Shown here in pieces: positions 63,620 through 64,000 of a DNA stretch of 64,000 bases. A program made the position numbers and the translations under genes. The DNA comes from Amycolatopsis sp. 195334CR (GTDB lineage Bacteria; Actinomycetota; Actinomycetes; Mycobacteriales; Pseudonocardiaceae). The DNA is taken from the NCBI RefSeq assembly GCF_017309385.1, contig NZ_JAFJMJ010000001.1:496001-560000 (forward strand). The letters are read 5' to 3'. Every line of letters starts with the position of its first letter. Within the stretch, counting starts at the first letter, position 1. The notes beneath the pieces are model-generated. The model did not search any database. It had not been told where the DNA came from and was given only the letters and a program-made list of their open reading frames with translations.

Positions 63620-64000
63620 CCTCGGCGCGGCAGAGGAAGGCGAACGGCGACCGCCCGATCCTCGTCAGCACCACGCTCGCCTCCTCGGTGCCGTTCAGCT
63701 TCATCCGGCGCCGCAACGGGTCCGGGTCGACATCGAGGCCGCGCACCAGGATTTCCAGCCTGCCGATCTCGTGCCGTCGCAGCATCGCACGCAGGCTCTT
63801 TTCCTGGTACGGCCCGTGTTCGACGACGCGGAACGCGCGCACGCCGGCCGGTGGCCGATCACCGGTGAGGTAGGCGATCCGCTCGTCGAGCTGCCAGAGG
63901 CCGTGCCGGGCGCCGTAGTGCCGCACCAGACCGGCCCGCACCACCGCCCCGTCCGGGTCGACGATCCACTCCCCCACCGCCGCCACCGGGACCTCGTCCG
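63603..64000 (-). CDS. C-terminal part of class I methyltransferase with THUMP-like domain (cut by window edge)
   Basis: The frame is open to the window end. It encodes the C-terminal region with ARHGLWQLDERIAYLTGDRPP, RAFRVVEHGPYQEKSLRAMLRRHEIGRLEILVRGLDVDPDPLRRRMKL, and ends FAFLCRAEVIAPG. This is the THUMP-like C-terminal module of an actinobacterial class I SAM methyltransferase family; the catalytic half lies beyond base 64000. Tail-to-tail overlap with the response-regulator gene. Confidence 0.75.
   Translation of the reverse strand, partial: DEVPVAAVGEWIVDPDGAVVRAGLVRHYGARHGLWQLDERIAYLTGDRPPAGVRAFRVVEHGPYQEKSLRAMLRRHEIGRLEILVRGLDVDPDPLRRRMKLNGTEEASVVLTRIGRSPFAFLCRAEVIAPG

Overview
The window is very GC-rich, densely packed actinomycete chromosome. 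It most likely comes from the Pseudonocardiales, and Amycolatopsis-like is my best guess. The clues are mycothiol-dependent isomerase relatives, a Ddn-like F420 nitroreductase, RamB next to isocitrate lyase, a DevR/DevS pair, and mycobacteria-like gene order around etfBA-iscS-mnmA and the methylglucose lipopolysaccharide (MGLP) genes. Two families of long perfect hairpins of a kind I associate with Amycolatopsis genomes are also present. I see no rRNA, tRNA, CRISPR array, transposase, integrase or large biosynthetic cluster.

Left part (1-10 kb): a truncated MBL-fold hydrolase, an SMP-30 lactonase divergent from an Lrp/AsnC regulator, and a GNAT gene come first. A leftward block with the order of M. 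tuberculosis Rv3029c-Rv3024c follows: etfB, etfA, an OlsB-like GNAT, a PlsC/OlsA-like acyltransferase, an added MFS exporter, iscS and mnmA. From 10 to 31 kb come DegV, then the MGLP-type methyltransferase and GH57 branching enzyme (Rv3030/Rv3031-like). A 5.6 kb block separates them from the partner glycosyltransferase (Rv3032-like). That block holds glutathione peroxidase, an Acg-type nitroreductase, a DevS-like kinase, a DevR-like regulator, a PNPOx-fold protein and a GH2 glycosidase. An Rv3034c-like acyltransferase lies further right. Between them sit a secreted M28 aminopeptidase, the glyoxylate shunt (aceA, aceB) with the divergent regulator ramB and RamB-type sites, ilvA and a secreted M14 carboxypeptidase.

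From 30 to 56 kb the content is accessory: nucleoside hydrolase, NlpC/P60 hydrolase, a decayed oxidoreductase remnant, and a rifamycin-monooxygenase-like gene behind a 19-residue leader ORF. Many small regulator-target pairs follow (HxlR, MerR x4, ArsR fusion, LysR, AraC) with alpha/beta hydrolases, mycothiol-type isomerases, SRPBCC proteins, oxidoreductases and exporters. Several have clear operator palindromes. One MerR-type promoter architecture recurs at three places, and a GACAAT-type paired operator recurs at two.

Right end (56-64 kb): a YjqB/poly-gamma-glutamate-hydrolase-like gene is followed directly by a cobalamin riboswitch. The switch leads into a secreted alpha/alpha-toroid protein with a Cys-containing C-terminal domain, laid out like a bacterial counterpart of transcobalamin. 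This is the most interesting candidate system in the window. After it come a PadR regulator with a DrrAB-type ABC exporter, a CopC-domain protein, a NarL-type two-component system, and the end of a THUMP-like methyltransferase gene cut by the window edge.
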